Shown here piece after piece: positions 33,887 through 43,167 of a DNA stretch of 64,000 nt. Source of the stretch: Massilia phosphatilytica (GTDB taxonomy: Bacteria; Pseudomonadota; Gammaproteobacteria; Burkholderiales; Burkholderiaceae_D). Below the pieces are notes generated by a model. It was not told the origin of the DNA, ran no database searches, and was given only the letters and a program-made list of their open reading frames with translations. Numbering within the stretch: the first letter of the stretch is position 1; each line of letters begins with the position of its first letter. The stretch lies in NCBI RefSeq assembly GCF_002968015.1, contig NZ_PUIP01000007.1, positions 62,001 through 126,000 on the forward strand, in the 5' to 3' direction. Made by a program: the position numbers and the translations under genes.

Positions 33887-34780
33887 ATGCCACGCCTTGC
33901 CGCCATCGCGCTGTCTCTTGCCATGACCTCGACCCTGCACGCCGCCCCGATGACCCTGGACGACTACCTCGCCCTGTCCGGCCCCGCGCCCGCCGCCACC
34001 CTGCGCTACGGCGCCGCGCCGTCGCAGTACGCCGAACTGTTCCTCCCTTCCGGCACGGGACCGTTTCCCGTGGCCGTGCTCGTGCACGGCGGCTGCTGGA
34101 CGAAGGCATTCGGCGGCATCACGCAGTTGCGCAACATGGCGGGGGCCCTCGCGGCGCGCGGGATCGCCGTGTGGAACGTGGAATACCGCCGCGTCGACGA
34201 GGCCGGCGGCGGCTACCCCGGCACCTACCAGGACATGAACGCGGCCCTCGACCTGCTCGCGCGCACGGCCCGCGAGCATCCCCTCGATCTCGACCGCCTC
34301 GTGGCCGTCGGACACTCGGCCGGCGGCCAGCTCGTGCAATGGCTGGCGGCACGGCCCCGCATCCCCGCGACGAGCCCGTTGTACCGCAAAAATGTCGTGC
34401 CCGTGCGCCGGGTCGTCAGCCTGGGCGGCCTGGCGGACCTGCGGCGCGAAGCGGCCCTGCTGAAAACCAGTTGCGACCGCGAGATCGCCGAACTGGCCGG
34501 CTCGCCCAGCGCGGACCGGCCGGACGTCTTTTCCGACACGAACGCGGGCGACCTGATACCGAACGGCAGCCGCACGATCCTCGTCACCGGCGAACTGGAC
34601 ACGATCTCGCCCCCGCGCGTGGCGCACGATTTCGCGGCCCGCGCCCGTGCTGCCGGCGACCGCGCGGACGTCGTGATCCTGCCCGGCGCCAGCCATTACG
34701 ACGAGGTGGCGGCGACGTCGGCGGCGTGGCCGCGCGTGCTGGGCGCGATCGAATCGGCGCTGGGCCTGGATGCCCGCTGA
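33887..34780 (+). CDS. Secreted alpha/beta hydrolase
   Basis: 297 aa from ATG 33887. The signal peptide MPRLAAIALSLAMTSTLHAA is cut near residue 20. Alpha/beta-hydrolase motifs: oxyanion HGG in VLVHGGCWTKAFGG, nucleophile Ser in VGHSAGGQLVQWL, Asp in TGELDTISPP and His in GASHYDEV. The HGG motif and overall layout resemble carboxylesterases and kynurenine-formamidase-like enzymes. The substrate is unknown. It ends six bases before the convergent ferredoxin gene. Confidence 0.85.
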   Translation: MPRLAAIALSLAMTSTLHAAPMTLDDYLALSGPAPAATLRYGAAPSQYAELFLPSGTGPFPVAVLVHGGCWTKAFGGITQLRNMAGALAARGIAVWNVEYRRVDEAGGGYPGTYQDMNAALDLLARTAREHPLDLDRLVAVGHSAGGQLVQWLAARPRIPATSPLYRKNVVPVRRVVSLGGLADLRREAALLKTSCDREIAELAGSPSADRPDVFSDTNAGDLIPNGSRTILVTGELDTISPPRVAHDFAARARAAGDRADVVILPGASHYDEVAATSAAWPRVLGAIESALGLDAR

Positions 34781-34786
34781 CGCGGC

Positions 34787-35086
34787 TCAGTCGGGAAAGA
34801 CGATCTTCTTCGCGAGCCGCTGGTCGACCACGAGGTCTTCCTGCGCCACGGCGACGCACGGCAGGATATAACCCTCGCGTTTTTCGTCGAGGGACAGTCC
34901 CGGCCATTCCACCAGATAGCGCACGGTGCCGCCCGCGAGGCGGCAGATGCACGTGCGGCACGTGCCGTTGCGGCAGGAGCTGGGCAGGTCGATGCCGGCC
35001 TGTTCGGCGGCGTGCAGCACCGTCGTCGCCGTATCGGTGTCGAAGGACCAGCCGGACGGCTGCAGGGTGATGGTCAACGTGGTCAT
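34787..35086 (-). CDS. Plant-type 2Fe-2S ferredoxin
   Basis: 99 aa from ATG 35086 ([10 protein letters not shown]). The cluster ligands follow the C-X4-C-X2-C-X~30-C rule: C38, C43, C46 and C77 ([18 protein letters not shown] and YILPCVAV). It is a small soluble electron carrier; the partner oxygenase or reductase is not adjacent. A TACAAT box lies seven bases before the start and there is no Shine-Dalgarno, so the message is probably leaderless. Confidence 0.88.
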   Translation of the reverse strand: MTTLTITLQPSGWSFDTDTATTVLHAAEQAGIDLPSSCRNGTCRTCICRLAGGTVRYLVEWPGLSLDEKREGYILPCVAVAQEDLVVDQRLAKKIVFPD

Positions 35087-35093
35087 GCGGCGG

Positions 35094-35099
35094 ATTGTA
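35094..35099 (-). promoter_or_regulatory. -10 box of the 2Fe-2S ferredoxin gene
   Basis: Minus-strand TACAAT separated by exactly seven bases from ATG 35086; same arrangement as at 28242 and 33874. Confidence 0.4.
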
Positions 35100-35193
35100 C
35101 CGCCGGCCCGGCGATGCTGGGTTCGTTCCCGCACAGAGTCCTCCGTGCCAGGGCACTAACCTGAGGCCAACGCATCTTCAGGCAGGACATATC

Positions 35194-36168
35194 TTGAAAA
35201 CGAACCGCATCCCCCTCTTGATCGCCCTGCTGGCCGGCCTCGCCGGTCCGGCAGGCGCCGCGCAAACGCAGCCCCATCCGGTACCGGCCGCACCCGCGCC
35301 GGCCGCGCAAGCCCACCACGCCGCCGAGTCCGAGCGGCTGTTGCGCGCGCAGGTGCTGCTCGACCGCGCCCACTTCTCGCCCGGCGAAATCGACGGCGCC
35401 TACGGTTCCAACATGCGCCAGGCGCTGGCCGGCTACCAGAAGGCGCGCGGCCTGAATCCGACCGGCAAGCTCGATGACGCCACGTGGAACGCGCTGAACG
35501 CCGACCCGACGCCGACACTCCTGACCTACACGCTGGCCGACACCGACGTCGCGGGCCCGTTCCAGCCCGTGCCCGACGACATGATGGAAAAAGCCAAGCT
35601 CCCCACGCTCGGCTACGCGACGCCGGCCGAGGGACTCGGCGAAAAATTCCACGCCAGCCCGGCGCTGCTGGAAAAGCTCAACCCCGGCAAGGACCTGGGC
35701 CGTGCGGGCGAGCAGATCGTCGTACCGAACGTCGTCGGCACGCCGGCGCTGGCGGCGGCCGCGCGCGTCGTCGTGTCGAAGGAGGGCCGCACCCTGCAGC
35801 TGCAGGACGCGGCGGGCACCGTACTGGCCCAGTATCCCGTGTCGAGCGGCAGCGAACACGACCCGCTGCCGATCGGCAGCTGGAAGGTCGAGGGCGTGCA
35901 CCGCAATCCCACGTACCACTACAACCCGAAACTGTTCTGGGACGCCAAGCCGGGTGACAAGAAGACGACCGTCGCGGCCGGTCCCAACAATCCCGTCGGC
36001 GTCGTGTGGATCGACCTGACCAAGCCGCACTACGGCATCCACGGGACACCGGTGCCGGCGTCGGTCGGCAAGAGCGAATCGCACGGCTGCATCCGCCTGA
36101 CGAACTGGAGCGCGTCCGAAGTCGCGGGCCTCGTCCAGGCGGGGACGGAGGTCGTGCTGCAGGATTAA
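35194..36168 (+). CDS. L,D-transpeptidase (YkuD) with peptidoglycan-binding domain
   Basis: 324 aa with a TTG start at 35194, supported by AGGA six bases upstream and by a proper signal peptide directly after it ([20 protein letters not shown]). A peptidoglycan-binding_1 domain lies at about 45-105 ([19 protein letters not shown] region), then a linker, then the YkuD domain (about 190-324). The catalytic motif is [11 protein letters not shown] with C299, and HGT upstream supplies the second His. It forms 3-3 crosslinks or links lipoproteins to murein in the periplasm. It is followed after 24 bases by a LytM-type gene. Confidence 0.9.
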   Translation: MKTNRIPLLIALLAGLAGPAGAAQTQPHPVPAAPAPAAQAHHAAESERLLRAQVLLDRAHFSPGEIDGAYGSNMRQALAGYQKARGLNPTGKLDDATWNALNADPTPTLLTYTLADTDVAGPFQPVPDDMMEKAKLPTLGYATPAEGLGEKFHASPALLEKLNPGKDLGRAGEQIVVPNVVGTPALAAAARVVVSKEGRTLQLQDAAGTVLAQYPVSSGSEHDPLPIGSWKVEGVHRNPTYHYNPKLFWDAKPGDKKTTVAAGPNNPVGVVWIDLTKPHYGIHGTPVPASVGKSESHGCIRLTNWSASEVAGLVQAGTEVVLQD

Positions 36169-36192
36169 GACACGAAGCAAAAGGAGACGGCG

Positions 36193-36900
36193 ATGAGATG
36201 GTTGATGTCCTTCCTGCTCGGCGTGCTGGTGGGCGCCGGCGGCCTGTTCGTCTGGCTGCGCCAGATGCCCCACGAACCCGCGGCGCCGGCCGTGGCCGTG
36301 CACACGGGCGCCCTGCCCGCACCGCCGCCGCCGTCCAGCGGCATCGACGGCAAGCTGCCGCCGGCGCCGCAGATCATGCCCGATCTCACGGAACTCGACC
36401 TGCCGCTGCGTCCCGCCGGCACGGAGACGCCGGTCGCCGCCTCGGGCGCCGCGCCCGCGCCATCGGTCCCGCCGGGCAAGCTGATGGTGCCCGTGGACGG
36501 CATGCCGCTGAATAAAATCACCGACACGTACGACCAGCCGCGCGGTACCGAACGCCACCATGAGGCGCTGGACATCATGGCGCCGAAGGGGACCAAGGTG
36601 GTGGCGGTTGCGGATGGCAAGATCGTGAAGCTCTTCACGAGCAAGCCGGGCGGGCTGACGATCTACCAGTTCGATCCGGCCGAGAAATACGCGTATTACT
36701 ATGCGCACCTGGACCGCTATGCGGACGGCCTGCAGGAAGGCGCGCAGGTCAAGCGGGGCGACCTGATCGGCTATGTGGGCACGACGGGCAATGCGGACCC
36801 GAACGCGCCCCACCTGCATTTCGCCGTGTTCGAGCTGACGCCCGAGAAGCAGTGGTGGAAGGGGACGCCGGTGAATCCGTATCCCCTGCTGCAACCGTAA
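36193..36900 (+). CDS. M23 (LytM-type) metallopeptidase
   Basis: 235 aa. One N-terminal membrane anchor (about 3-22) is followed by a Pro/Ala-rich linker to about 95. The M23 domain follows: zinc ligands H123 and D127 in RHHEALDIMA and the HLHF motif near residue 207, with GDLIGYVGTTGN before it. It probably cuts peptide crosslinks in murein or activates amidases. It pairs with the L,D-transpeptidase gene upstream on the same transcript, which suggests joint wall remodelling. It ends 13 bases before a convergent gene. Confidence 0.9.
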   Translation: MRWLMSFLLGVLVGAGGLFVWLRQMPHEPAAPAVAVHTGALPAPPPPSSGIDGKLPPAPQIMPDLTELDLPLRPAGTETPVAASGAAPAPSVPPGKLMVPVDGMPLNKITDTYDQPRGTERHHEALDIMAPKGTKVVAVADGKIVKLFTSKPGGLTIYQFDPAEKYAYYYAHLDRYADGLQEGAQVKRGDLIGYVGTTGNADPNAPHLHFAVFELTPEKQWWKGTPVNPYPLLQP

Positions 36901-36913
36901 GCCGCGGCGGCGG

Positions 36914-38674
36914 TCAGGGCGCCTCGTCCACATCCGCCCCCACATTGATCGCCGCATACGCCCGCCGCACGGCGATCAATTCCTTGCTGCTCTTGCCGTA
37001 CAACTCACCCGCCGTCTCGATCATCTTGGCGCGCGCATCGGCGTAATTGGTGCTCGCCGTGAACTTGGTCGTGTTCGCCTTGAACCAGATCCGGTACGCC
37101 TTGTCGAGGCCGATGCCCGTCATCGCGGCCGGGGCCTTGACGAGGTATTTGCTGTACATGTCGCTGGCCTTGTCCGCACTCGATCCCTGCGCGAGGAAGT
37201 AGAACATGCGGTTGTTCGGGCCGCTGCTGTAGTGCACGTCCAGATGCTTGATCGAGCTGCTCCAGGCGTCCGGACTGCTGCCATCCTTGCTCGGACGAAC
37301 CATCCACCGCAGCGGCGTGCCCGACCTGCTGATTTCCTTGCCGATCAGCCAGTCATTGCCCGTGGGCGGGATGCTGTCGCCCTTCCCGCCGCCGCGCGCA
37401 TACGCTTCGACGGCTTCGCCGTTGATGTCCGACGACGATTCATTCAGGCCGCCCGACTCGCCGGCATACGTCAGGTTCGACGTGGCCGCCGTCACGCCGT
37501 GCCCCATCTCGTGGCCGATCACGTCGATCGAACCCAGGCTCGTGAAGCTGGAGCCGTCGCCGATGAACATGCAGCGGCACGTGTCGCTGTAGTACGCGTT
37601 GTCGTACGCCGTGTTGACGTGCGCCGCGATGTACGTCGCCGTATTGTGCCCGTCCAGAGATAGCCAGTTGAACACGTTCTTCATCGTGTCGTACGTGTTC
37701 ATCAGGCCCCACATCGCATTCACGGCGGCCGTCTGGCCGTTCGCGTTCGTCGTCGAGCCGCCGGCGACGTACTGCTGGCCGTCGCCCCACGTGTTCGTGT
37801 CGTTGACGTAGACGTTGCCCGCACTCGTACCGTGGTTCGCGTTCGTGATCGCCATCGCGCCGAACGTGCCGCCCGTGCCGCGGGTGTCGTCGACCATCCT
37901 GTATTTGCCGTCGGTGAGCGTCGTGTTGATGGGCACGTCCCCGTTGTACTGGCTGTGGCCCACACCCACCACCGTCTGCAGCATGTTCCACTGCGCGAGG
38001 ATGGCGCCGTCGCGCGCGCTGACGATGGTGTCGTGGTAGACAGGCTTGTCGCCGACGACCAGGCGCGTGTGCACGAGATAGGCCAGTTCATAGTGGTCGA
38101 CGACGTCCTGCACGTCGAGCGCGTTGAGCTCCTGCTCCTGCTTGTCGCGCGCGTCGGCCACGCGTTCCGTGCGCATCGCGGGCCAGATGATCAGCTCGGC
38201 GCTGGGCGGCGTCTCGTGACGCGCCGCGGCGCCCAGCGAGGCCAGCGTCGCATCGATTGCGGCCTTCGACGAGAGCGCCGGCACGACGCTGAAATCCGGG
38301 CCCGGCCCGGCGGCCTCCGCCCTCATGAAATTCGCGCGTTGCTCGGAATCCGATTCCGACACGATCTTGCTGTTCGCATCCAGCACGAGCACGGATTCGA
38401 AGCCGAAGATGCGCACGTTCTTGTACGTGTGGGCCACACGTGCGATCTGCGTGCCTTGCGTGCCGGGATGCCGGGCGAGGATCGTATAGCCGAAGCGCCC
38501 ATCCTGCCCGCGCGCGGCGCGGCGCGCGTCCAGCTGGGCCAGCAGTGCCGCGTTGATCTGCGGGGACGGCGCGACGGCCGGACTCATCGTACCTGGACCG
38601 GCCGCGCCCGCGGGCACGACGACAGCCAGGGACAGGGCGCCGAACGACGCCAGCAACATCTTGCGCTTGTTCAT
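36914..38674 (-). CDS. Secreted thermolysin-type (M4) metalloprotease
   Basis: 586 aa from ATG 38674 (MNKRKMLLASFG), with AAGGAA upstream; an ATG at 38689 is less likely. It has a signal peptide to about residue 24, then a propeptide with FTP/PepSY-like segments to about 220, then the M4 catalytic domain. Zinc motif HEMGH lies in GSIDVIGHEMGHGVTAATSN, with the third ligand in GGLNESSSDINGE; the C-terminal helical domain has DVHYSSGPNNRMFYFLA. It is an extracellular endopeptidase matured by removal of the propeptide. Confidence 0.93.
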   Translation of the reverse strand: MNKRKMLLASFGALSLAVVVPAGAAGPGTMSPAVAPSPQINAALLAQLDARRAARGQDGRFGYTILARHPGTQGTQIARVAHTYKNVRIFGFESVLVLDANSKIVSESDSEQRANFMRAEAAGPGPDFSVVPALSSKAAIDATLASLGAAARHETPPSAELIIWPAMRTERVADARDKQEQELNALDVQDVVDHYELAYLVHTRLVVGDKPVYHDTIVSARDGAILAQWNMLQTVVGVGHSQYNGDVPINTTLTDGKYRMVDDTRGTGGTFGAMAITNANHGTSAGNVYVNDTNTWGDGQQYVAGGSTTNANGQTAAVNAMWGLMNTYDTMKNVFNWLSLDGHNTATYIAAHVNTAYDNAYYSDTCRCMFIGDGSSFTSLGSIDVIGHEMGHGVTAATSNLTYAGESGGLNESSSDINGEAVEAYARGGGKGDSIPPTGNDWLIGKEISRSGTPLRWMVRPSKDGSSPDAWSSSIKHLDVHYSSGPNNRMFYFLAQGSSADKASDMYSKYLVKAPAAMTGIGLDKAYRIWFKANTTKFTASTNYADARAKMIETAGELYGKSSKELIAVRRAYAAINVGADVDEAP

Positions 38675-38790
38675 GAGAGTTCCTTTCATTGAGCGGGCAC
38701 ACCGATGCAGTGTGGCCGAGCTCGCTTAAAGGAATTTGCTCAAGCGCAAGAAGCCCCACGGCGCTTGCGGCAGCCGTGAGGCAGAATGAA

Positions 38791-38824
38791 AAGGTGCAAA
38801 CGCCGGTGCGCGCGGGCGCACCTT
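38791..38824 (-). terminator. Possible terminator of the His-rich/ADH operon
   Basis: AAGGTGC (38791-38797) pairs with GCACCTT (38818-38824); the 20-base loop can form an inner GC stem. On the minus strand four T follow. It lies ten bases after the stop of the gene at 38834. Confidence 0.4.
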
Positions 38825-38833
38825 ACGGCACGA

Positions 38834-39403
38834 TCAACGCTCGCGCCGGCGCATCAGGTACACGGCCGTGCCGACGACGGCACCGGCGATCACGGCCTTC
38901 TTCACGAGGCCGGCCCGGTTGTGTTCCCACTCGGCCTTGATGCCCATCTCGGCCAGCACGTTCGGCACCTTGCCGTGGACCAGGTCCTCGCCGACGCCTT
39001 CGACGACGTTCACCCGGTCCGCCGCGAGCAGCAGGAGCCAGCGCCGCATGTCGTTCTCGGACCATTTGAAGGCGAGGCGCCGGATCATGCCGGACAAGCC
39101 TTTCGGCGGCTGCACGGTGCCGAAGATCGGCGTGATGCCCGGGCGTTCCGTCGACACGAGGATCTCGACGTTCTCCGGCTGCTGCGGCAGCTTGCCCTCG
39201 TGCTGGTGGATGAAGCGCGGCGGCGTGCGTTCCATCGGGATGGCCGGACGGTTCTTGCGGTCCAGGTCGGCGCCCCAGCCCTCGATGTGCGACAACTCGT
39301 CGCGGCTCGGGCGGCGCGGGCCTTCGGCCATATCGCCCTGCAGCGGGTGCGCATGCACGTGGCCCGCGTCGCCTTCGTGATGATGATGATGGTTGTGTTC
39401 CAT
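38834..39403 (-). CDS. His-rich-start protein of unknown function
   Basis: 189 aa. The N-terminus is MEHNHHHHHEGDAGHVHAHP, a natural metal-binding stretch with eight His in the first 20 residues. The middle is Pro-rich and polar. The C-terminal part (about 105-160) is a helical region, FKWSENDMRRWLLLLAADRV, then a possible membrane helix near 168-183 (AVIAGAVVGTAVYLM) and a basic end MRRRER. The family is not known to me. The gene is nine bases after the zinc alcohol dehydrogenase gene on the same strand, so the His tract may relate to zinc supply or tolerance. Confidence 0.8.
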   Translation of the reverse strand: MEHNHHHHHEGDAGHVHAHPLQGDMAEGPRRPSRDELSHIEGWGADLDRKNRPAIPMERTPPRFIHQHEGKLPQQPENVEILVSTERPGITPIFGTVQPPKGLSGMIRRLAFKWSENDMRRWLLLLAADRVNVVEGVGEDLVHGKVPNVLAEMGIKAEWEHNRAGLVKKAVIAGAVVGTAVYLMRRRER

Positions 39404-39412
39404 GACGTCTCC

Positions 39413-40597
39413 TCAATGCAGTGCGGTGGCGTTCACGGCCTGGACCTCGCGCGCCGACGGCGGGATCAGGACGGTCTTGATGCAGTTGTCGAGCTTGCTC
39501 GAGAAGATGTGGTACGCGTCCGCCACTTCCTCCAGCGGCACCCGGTGCGTGATGATCTCCTTGGGATTGATCCGCCCTTCGCGGATATGCTCGATCAGGC
39601 GCGGCAGGTGGCGCTTCACGCTGGCCTGGTTCGCGCGGATCGTCAGGCCCTTGTTCAGCACGTTACCGATGGGAACCATGTTGAACGTCGGGCCGTACAC
39701 GCCCACGATCGACACGTTGCCGCCCTTGCGCACGCAGTTGATGGCCCAGTGCAGCACGGTCGACGCGCCGGCCTGCATCTTCATCAGGCGGCCCGTCAGG
39801 GTCTGCGCGATGGAGCCGGCCGCGTCGCCGCCCACGCAGTCGATGGTGACGTCCGCGCCCATCCAGTCCGTCATCTTCTTGATGTGTTCCGCCATGTCGT
39901 TCACTTCGCGGAAGTTCACGACCTCGCACTGGGCATAGCGCTTGACGAATTCGAGGCGGTACTCGACCTCGTCCACGACGATCACCCTGCCCGCGCCCAT
40001 CAGCCATGCGGATTTCGCGGCGAAGATGCCGATCGGGCCGGCGCCGAAGATGACGACCGTGTCGCCTTCCTGGATATCGCCCATCTCGGCGGCCTGGTAG
40101 CCCGTCGGGAGCGCGTCGGTCAGCAGCACGGCATCGTCCAGGTGCAGGTCGTCGGGGATCGGGTACGGGCCCACGTCGGCCATCGGCACGCGCACGTACT
40201 CGGCCTGGCCGCCGTCATAGCCGCCCGCCGTGTGCGAATAGCCATAGATGGCGCCGACGGCCGTCGCTTCCGGATTCGTGTTGTGGCAATTGCCGAAAAG
40301 TTCGCGCTGGCAGAAGAAACAGGAACCGCAGAACAGGTTGAACGGCACCAGCACCCGGTCGCCGGCTTTCAGCGTCTGCACGTCGCGGCCCACGTCCACG
40401 ACTTCGCCGACGAATTCGTGGCCGAACGTGTGACCCACACGCGTGTCGGGCACCATGCCGTGATAAAGGTGCAGGTCGGACCCGCAGATGCAAGAGCGCA
40501 GCACGCGCACGATGGCGTCGCCCGGGTGTTCGATGACGGGATCGGGCTTGTAATCGGCGCGGACGCGATACGGTCCCCGGTAATTCATTGCCAGCAT
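39413..40597 (-). CDS. Zinc-dependent alcohol dehydrogenase (glutathione-independent formaldehyde dehydrogenase type)
   Basis: 394 aa; ATG 40597 follows GAGGAGG. Catalytic zinc ligands: C38 in SCICGSDLHLYHG, His/Glu in VGHTFGHEFVGEV, and Asp/Cys further on. The structural zinc loop has four Cys in FCGSCFFCQRELFGNC. The NAD site is VVIFGAGPIGIFAAKSAWLM. Insertions such as GYSHTAGGYDGGQAEYVRVP resemble the formaldehyde-dehydrogenase-like group of medium-chain enzymes. The true substrate is not fixed by the sequence. It heads a two-gene unit with the His-rich protein. Confidence 0.88.
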   Translation of the reverse strand: MLAMNYRGPYRVRADYKPDPVIEHPGDAIVRVLRSCICGSDLHLYHGMVPDTRVGHTFGHEFVGEVVDVGRDVQTLKAGDRVLVPFNLFCGSCFFCQRELFGNCHNTNPEATAVGAIYGYSHTAGGYDGGQAEYVRVPMADVGPYPIPDDLHLDDAVLLTDALPTGYQAAEMGDIQEGDTVVIFGAGPIGIFAAKSAWLMGAGRVIVVDEVEYRLEFVKRYAQCEVVNFREVNDMAEHIKKMTDWMGADVTIDCVGGDAAGSIAQTLTGRLMKMQAGASTVLHWAINCVRKGGNVSIVGVYGPTFNMVPIGNVLNKGLTIRANQASVKRHLPRLIEHIREGRINPKEIITHRVPLEEVADAYHIFSSKLDNCIKTVLIPPSAREVQAVNATALH

Positions 40598-40740
40598 AAT
40601 TCCTCCTCATTGGATAACGGCCCGCCGCCACGGACGAGCGCTTGACAACAAGGTATGTCAAATCGCTAAGGAAGGCGATACGCGCACGGAAACGAATACG
40701 GGTTTCGGAACACTTTTTTTGAAGCGTCGTAGTGCTTTGT

Positions 40741-40773
40741 TTTTAAAAGGAAACGGCCGCACGCGGCGGCCGT
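40741..40773 (-). terminator. Rho-independent terminator of the zinc metallopeptidase gene
   Basis: Minus strand: ACGGCCGC-CGCGT-GCGGCCGT, an eight-pair perfect stem, followed by TTCCTTTTAAAA. It begins 21 bases after the stop codon at 40794. The remainder of the gap 40598-40740 is the promoter side of the alcohol dehydrogenase gene, with nothing else evident. Confidence 0.8.
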
Positions 40774-40793
40774 CGTGCGGGGACGAAGCAAGG

Positions 40794-41663
40794 TCAGAGC
40801 TGGCGCGCCTCGAACGTATTGCACTGCTGGACGGAGCCCGTCTCCAGTCCCCGTTTGAACCAGCGCACGCGCTGGGCCGACGTGCCGTGCGTGAACGAAT
40901 CCGGCACGACTTCGCCGCGCGACTGGCGCTGCAGCGCGTCGTCGCCGATGGCGCTCGCCGCGTTCAGCGCGGACTCGACGTCGCCCTGCTCGATGATCTG
41001 CTTGGCCTGGTTGGTGTGGTAGGCCCAGACGCCGGCGAAGCAGTCGGCCTGCAGTTCCAGCCGCACGGACGCGGCGTTGGCCTCCGTCTCGGACAGGTTG
41101 CGGCGCGCGCTGTCGACCTTGCCCGAGATGCCCAGCAGGTTCTGCACGTGGTGGCCGACCTCGTGCGCGATCACGTAGGCCTGCGTGAATTCTCCGCCGA
41201 CCTTGAAGCGCTGCTGCATCATGCGGAAGAACGTCAGGTCGATGTACACCTTGCGGTCGGCCGGGCAGTAGAACGGCCCGACGGCCGCCTGGCCCGTGCC
41301 GCAACCGCCCGTCGACGTACGGCCCGAATACAGGACCAGGCGCGGCGGCGAATACGTCGCCCCGTTGGCGCGGAAGATCTGCGACCACGTGTCTTCGGTG
41401 TAGCCGAGCACGGTGCGCACGAACTGCGTTTCGCGGTCGTTCGCGGGCGGATGTGCCGGCGCCTGCTGGACCTGGGCCGGCGAGCCGCCCGACAGCAGGT
41501 TCAGGATCGTGGACGGCGAGACGCCGAAGAACCACGAGCCGAGCAATGCGACGACGATCGTGCCGATGCCAACGGTCCCGCCGCCGATGCCGAATCCGCC
41601 GCCGCCCCCACCGCCGCGGCGGTCCTCGATGTTGTCACTCTGCCTGTCGCCTTCCCAACGCAT
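40794..41663 (-). CDS. Neutral zinc metallopeptidase (YpfJ family)
   Basis: 289 aa from ATG 41663, with AAGGAG upstream. A short charged N-terminus and Gly run precede one membrane helix (about 30-48), then the zincin domain. Zinc motif HEVGHH lies in AYVIAHEVGHHVQNLLG; the third ligand region is RLELQADCFAGVWAYH. Substrates of the PF04228 family are unknown. The domain faces the periplasm if the single helix acts as an anchor. The gene ends at a strong terminator. Confidence 0.92.
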   Translation of the reverse strand: MRWEGDRQSDNIEDRRGGGGGGGFGIGGGTVGIGTIVVALLGSWFFGVSPSTILNLLSGGSPAQVQQAPAHPPANDRETQFVRTVLGYTEDTWSQIFRANGATYSPPRLVLYSGRTSTGGCGTGQAAVGPFYCPADRKVYIDLTFFRMMQQRFKVGGEFTQAYVIAHEVGHHVQNLLGISGKVDSARRNLSETEANAASVRLELQADCFAGVWAYHTNQAKQIIEQGDVESALNAASAIGDDALQRQSRGEVVPDSFTHGTSAQRVRWFKRGLETGSVQQCNTFEARQL

Positions 41664-41723
41664 GATAGCTCTCCTTGCGCGTACCGAGAACGGTACGTCG
41701 TCTTGTTTCACGTGCCGGGCAAC

Positions 41724-41906
41724 TCAGCGTTCCCTGGCACGCCTGATCTTCACCGAACCCATGTTCTCGCGCGCATCCTTGAGGCGGAACTCGTCGTCCA
41801 CCGCCAGGCCCGCGCGCTGCTCGTCGTGCAGCACGCGCTCATGGCGCTCGCGTTCGACCTCACGCTCCAGTCGCTTGTTGAGGGTTACGTCCGGCGTCGT
41901 TTTCAT
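41724..41906 (-). CDS. Small charged protein of unknown function
   Basis: 60 aa from ATG 41906 (MKTTPDVTLNKRLEREVERE), with AAGGAC upstream; the frame is open further but in shadow sequence. More than half of the residues are charged, giving one long amphipathic or coiled helix. It lies 60 bases upstream of the zinc peptidase gene on the same strand. No family is recognised. Confidence 0.6.
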   Translation of the reverse strand: MKTTPDVTLNKRLEREVERERHERVLHDEQRAGLAVDDEFRLKDARENMGSVKIRRARER

Positions 41907-42098
41907 GGTCGTCCTTGTCTGGGCCGCGCGTTCTGCATCAGCCCGGGTCCATTCTGCCCGCGGCGCGCGGCCGCATCTGTTCGAACTTTCACATAGCCGC
42001 ATCATGCCATAGGGTGACCTGCACCCGCATGACAGCCTGTCCACGTCTCCGTGCGCCCGCGTACGGACGCGAGCGCGCGTGTCGGGCAAGCTGCGCGC

Positions 42099-43058
42099 AT
42101 GACCGCCCCCACCTTCGCCCACCACGACGCGCTGGCCGCGCTCGGCCGCAGTCTACAGGCCACCGGCTACCGTTTCGTGACCGTCACCCCGGCCACGCAC
42201 CGCCGGGTCAACAACCGCCCGGAGAATGCCTGCGCCCACGACCTGCGCGGCGTGTTCGGCTGGAGCCGGCCGTACCGGGCCGGCGAGTTGCCGGAGACCA
42301 TGGACGGCCAGCTGCGCGCGGCCGGCCTGGCGGTCGCCGAGGGGCCGGATGGCTGGCGCGCCGGGGTACGCGCCTCGACCATCGGCGACCACCTGTATTT
42401 CCACTCGGCCTGGCCCACGTCGGACGAGGATGCCGTGTTCTTCGGCCCCGACACCTACCGCTACACGAGTGCCATGCAGCGCGTGCTCACGGCGCATGGC
42501 AGCCTGCGCCGGCCGGTGCGGCGCGCCGTCGACATCGGTGCGGGCGCCGGCCCGGGCGCGATCGAACTGGCGCTGCGCTGTCCCGACGCCACCGTCTACG
42601 CGGCCGACATCAACCCGGCCGCGCTGGCCCTCGCGGAAGTGAACGCGGGCCTGAACGGCGCGCGCAACGTCGTGCCCTGCCGCAGCGACCTGCTGGACGG
42701 TATCGACGGCGGCTTCGACCTCGTCATGTCGAACCCGCCGTACATCCTCGACCCGGACGAGCTGACGTACCGCCACGGCGGCGGCACGCACGGCGCCGAA
42801 TTGTCGATCCGCATCGTGCACGCGGCGCTGGACCGGCTGCATCCCGGCGGCAGCCTGCTGCTGTACACGGGCGTGGCCATCGTCGAGGGCGCCGACCCGT
42901 TCCTCGCCGCCATCCGCGACCGCCTCGATGCCGATACGGACGGGTGGTCGTACGAGGAACTCGACCCCGACGTCTTCGGCGGCCAGCTGGGCTGCGAAGG
43001 CTACGAGAACGTGGAACGCATCGCGGCCGTGTGGCTGCACGCCATCCGCCGCGGGTAA
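42099..43058 (+). CDS. HemK/PrmC-like SAM-dependent methyltransferase
   Basis: 319 aa from ATG 42099; a GTG at 42051 is an alternative, and neither has a strong ribosome site. The SAM site is VDIGAGAGPGAIELALRCPD, then YAADINPAALALAEVN, and the amino-methylating motif NPPYIL, as in PrmC-type enzymes that methylate Gln side chains or bases. The N-terminal 150 residues are unlike PrmC and carry a Trp/Pro-rich domain. The target is unknown. It diverges from the small gene at 41724-41906 across a 192-base gap. Confidence 0.82.
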   Translation: MTAPTFAHHDALAALGRSLQATGYRFVTVTPATHRRVNNRPENACAHDLRGVFGWSRPYRAGELPETMDGQLRAAGLAVAEGPDGWRAGVRASTIGDHLYFHSAWPTSDEDAVFFGPDTYRYTSAMQRVLTAHGSLRRPVRRAVDIGAGAGPGAIELALRCPDATVYAADINPAALALAEVNAGLNGARNVVPCRSDLLDGIDGGFDLVMSNPPYILDPDELTYRHGGGTHGAELSIRIVHAALDRLHPGGSLLLYTGVAIVEGADPFLAAIRDRLDADTDGWSYEELDPDVFGGQLGCEGYENVERIAAVWLHAIRRG

Positions 43059-43167
43059 GCGGCCGGCGCTTGAGACGATCGGGCAAAACGCTGCCGCGTC
43101 CGGGCATGGCGGCCGGATGCCCGCGCCCCCAGAATGACCTCCTCAGCACCATCACGAGGAGACTGCC

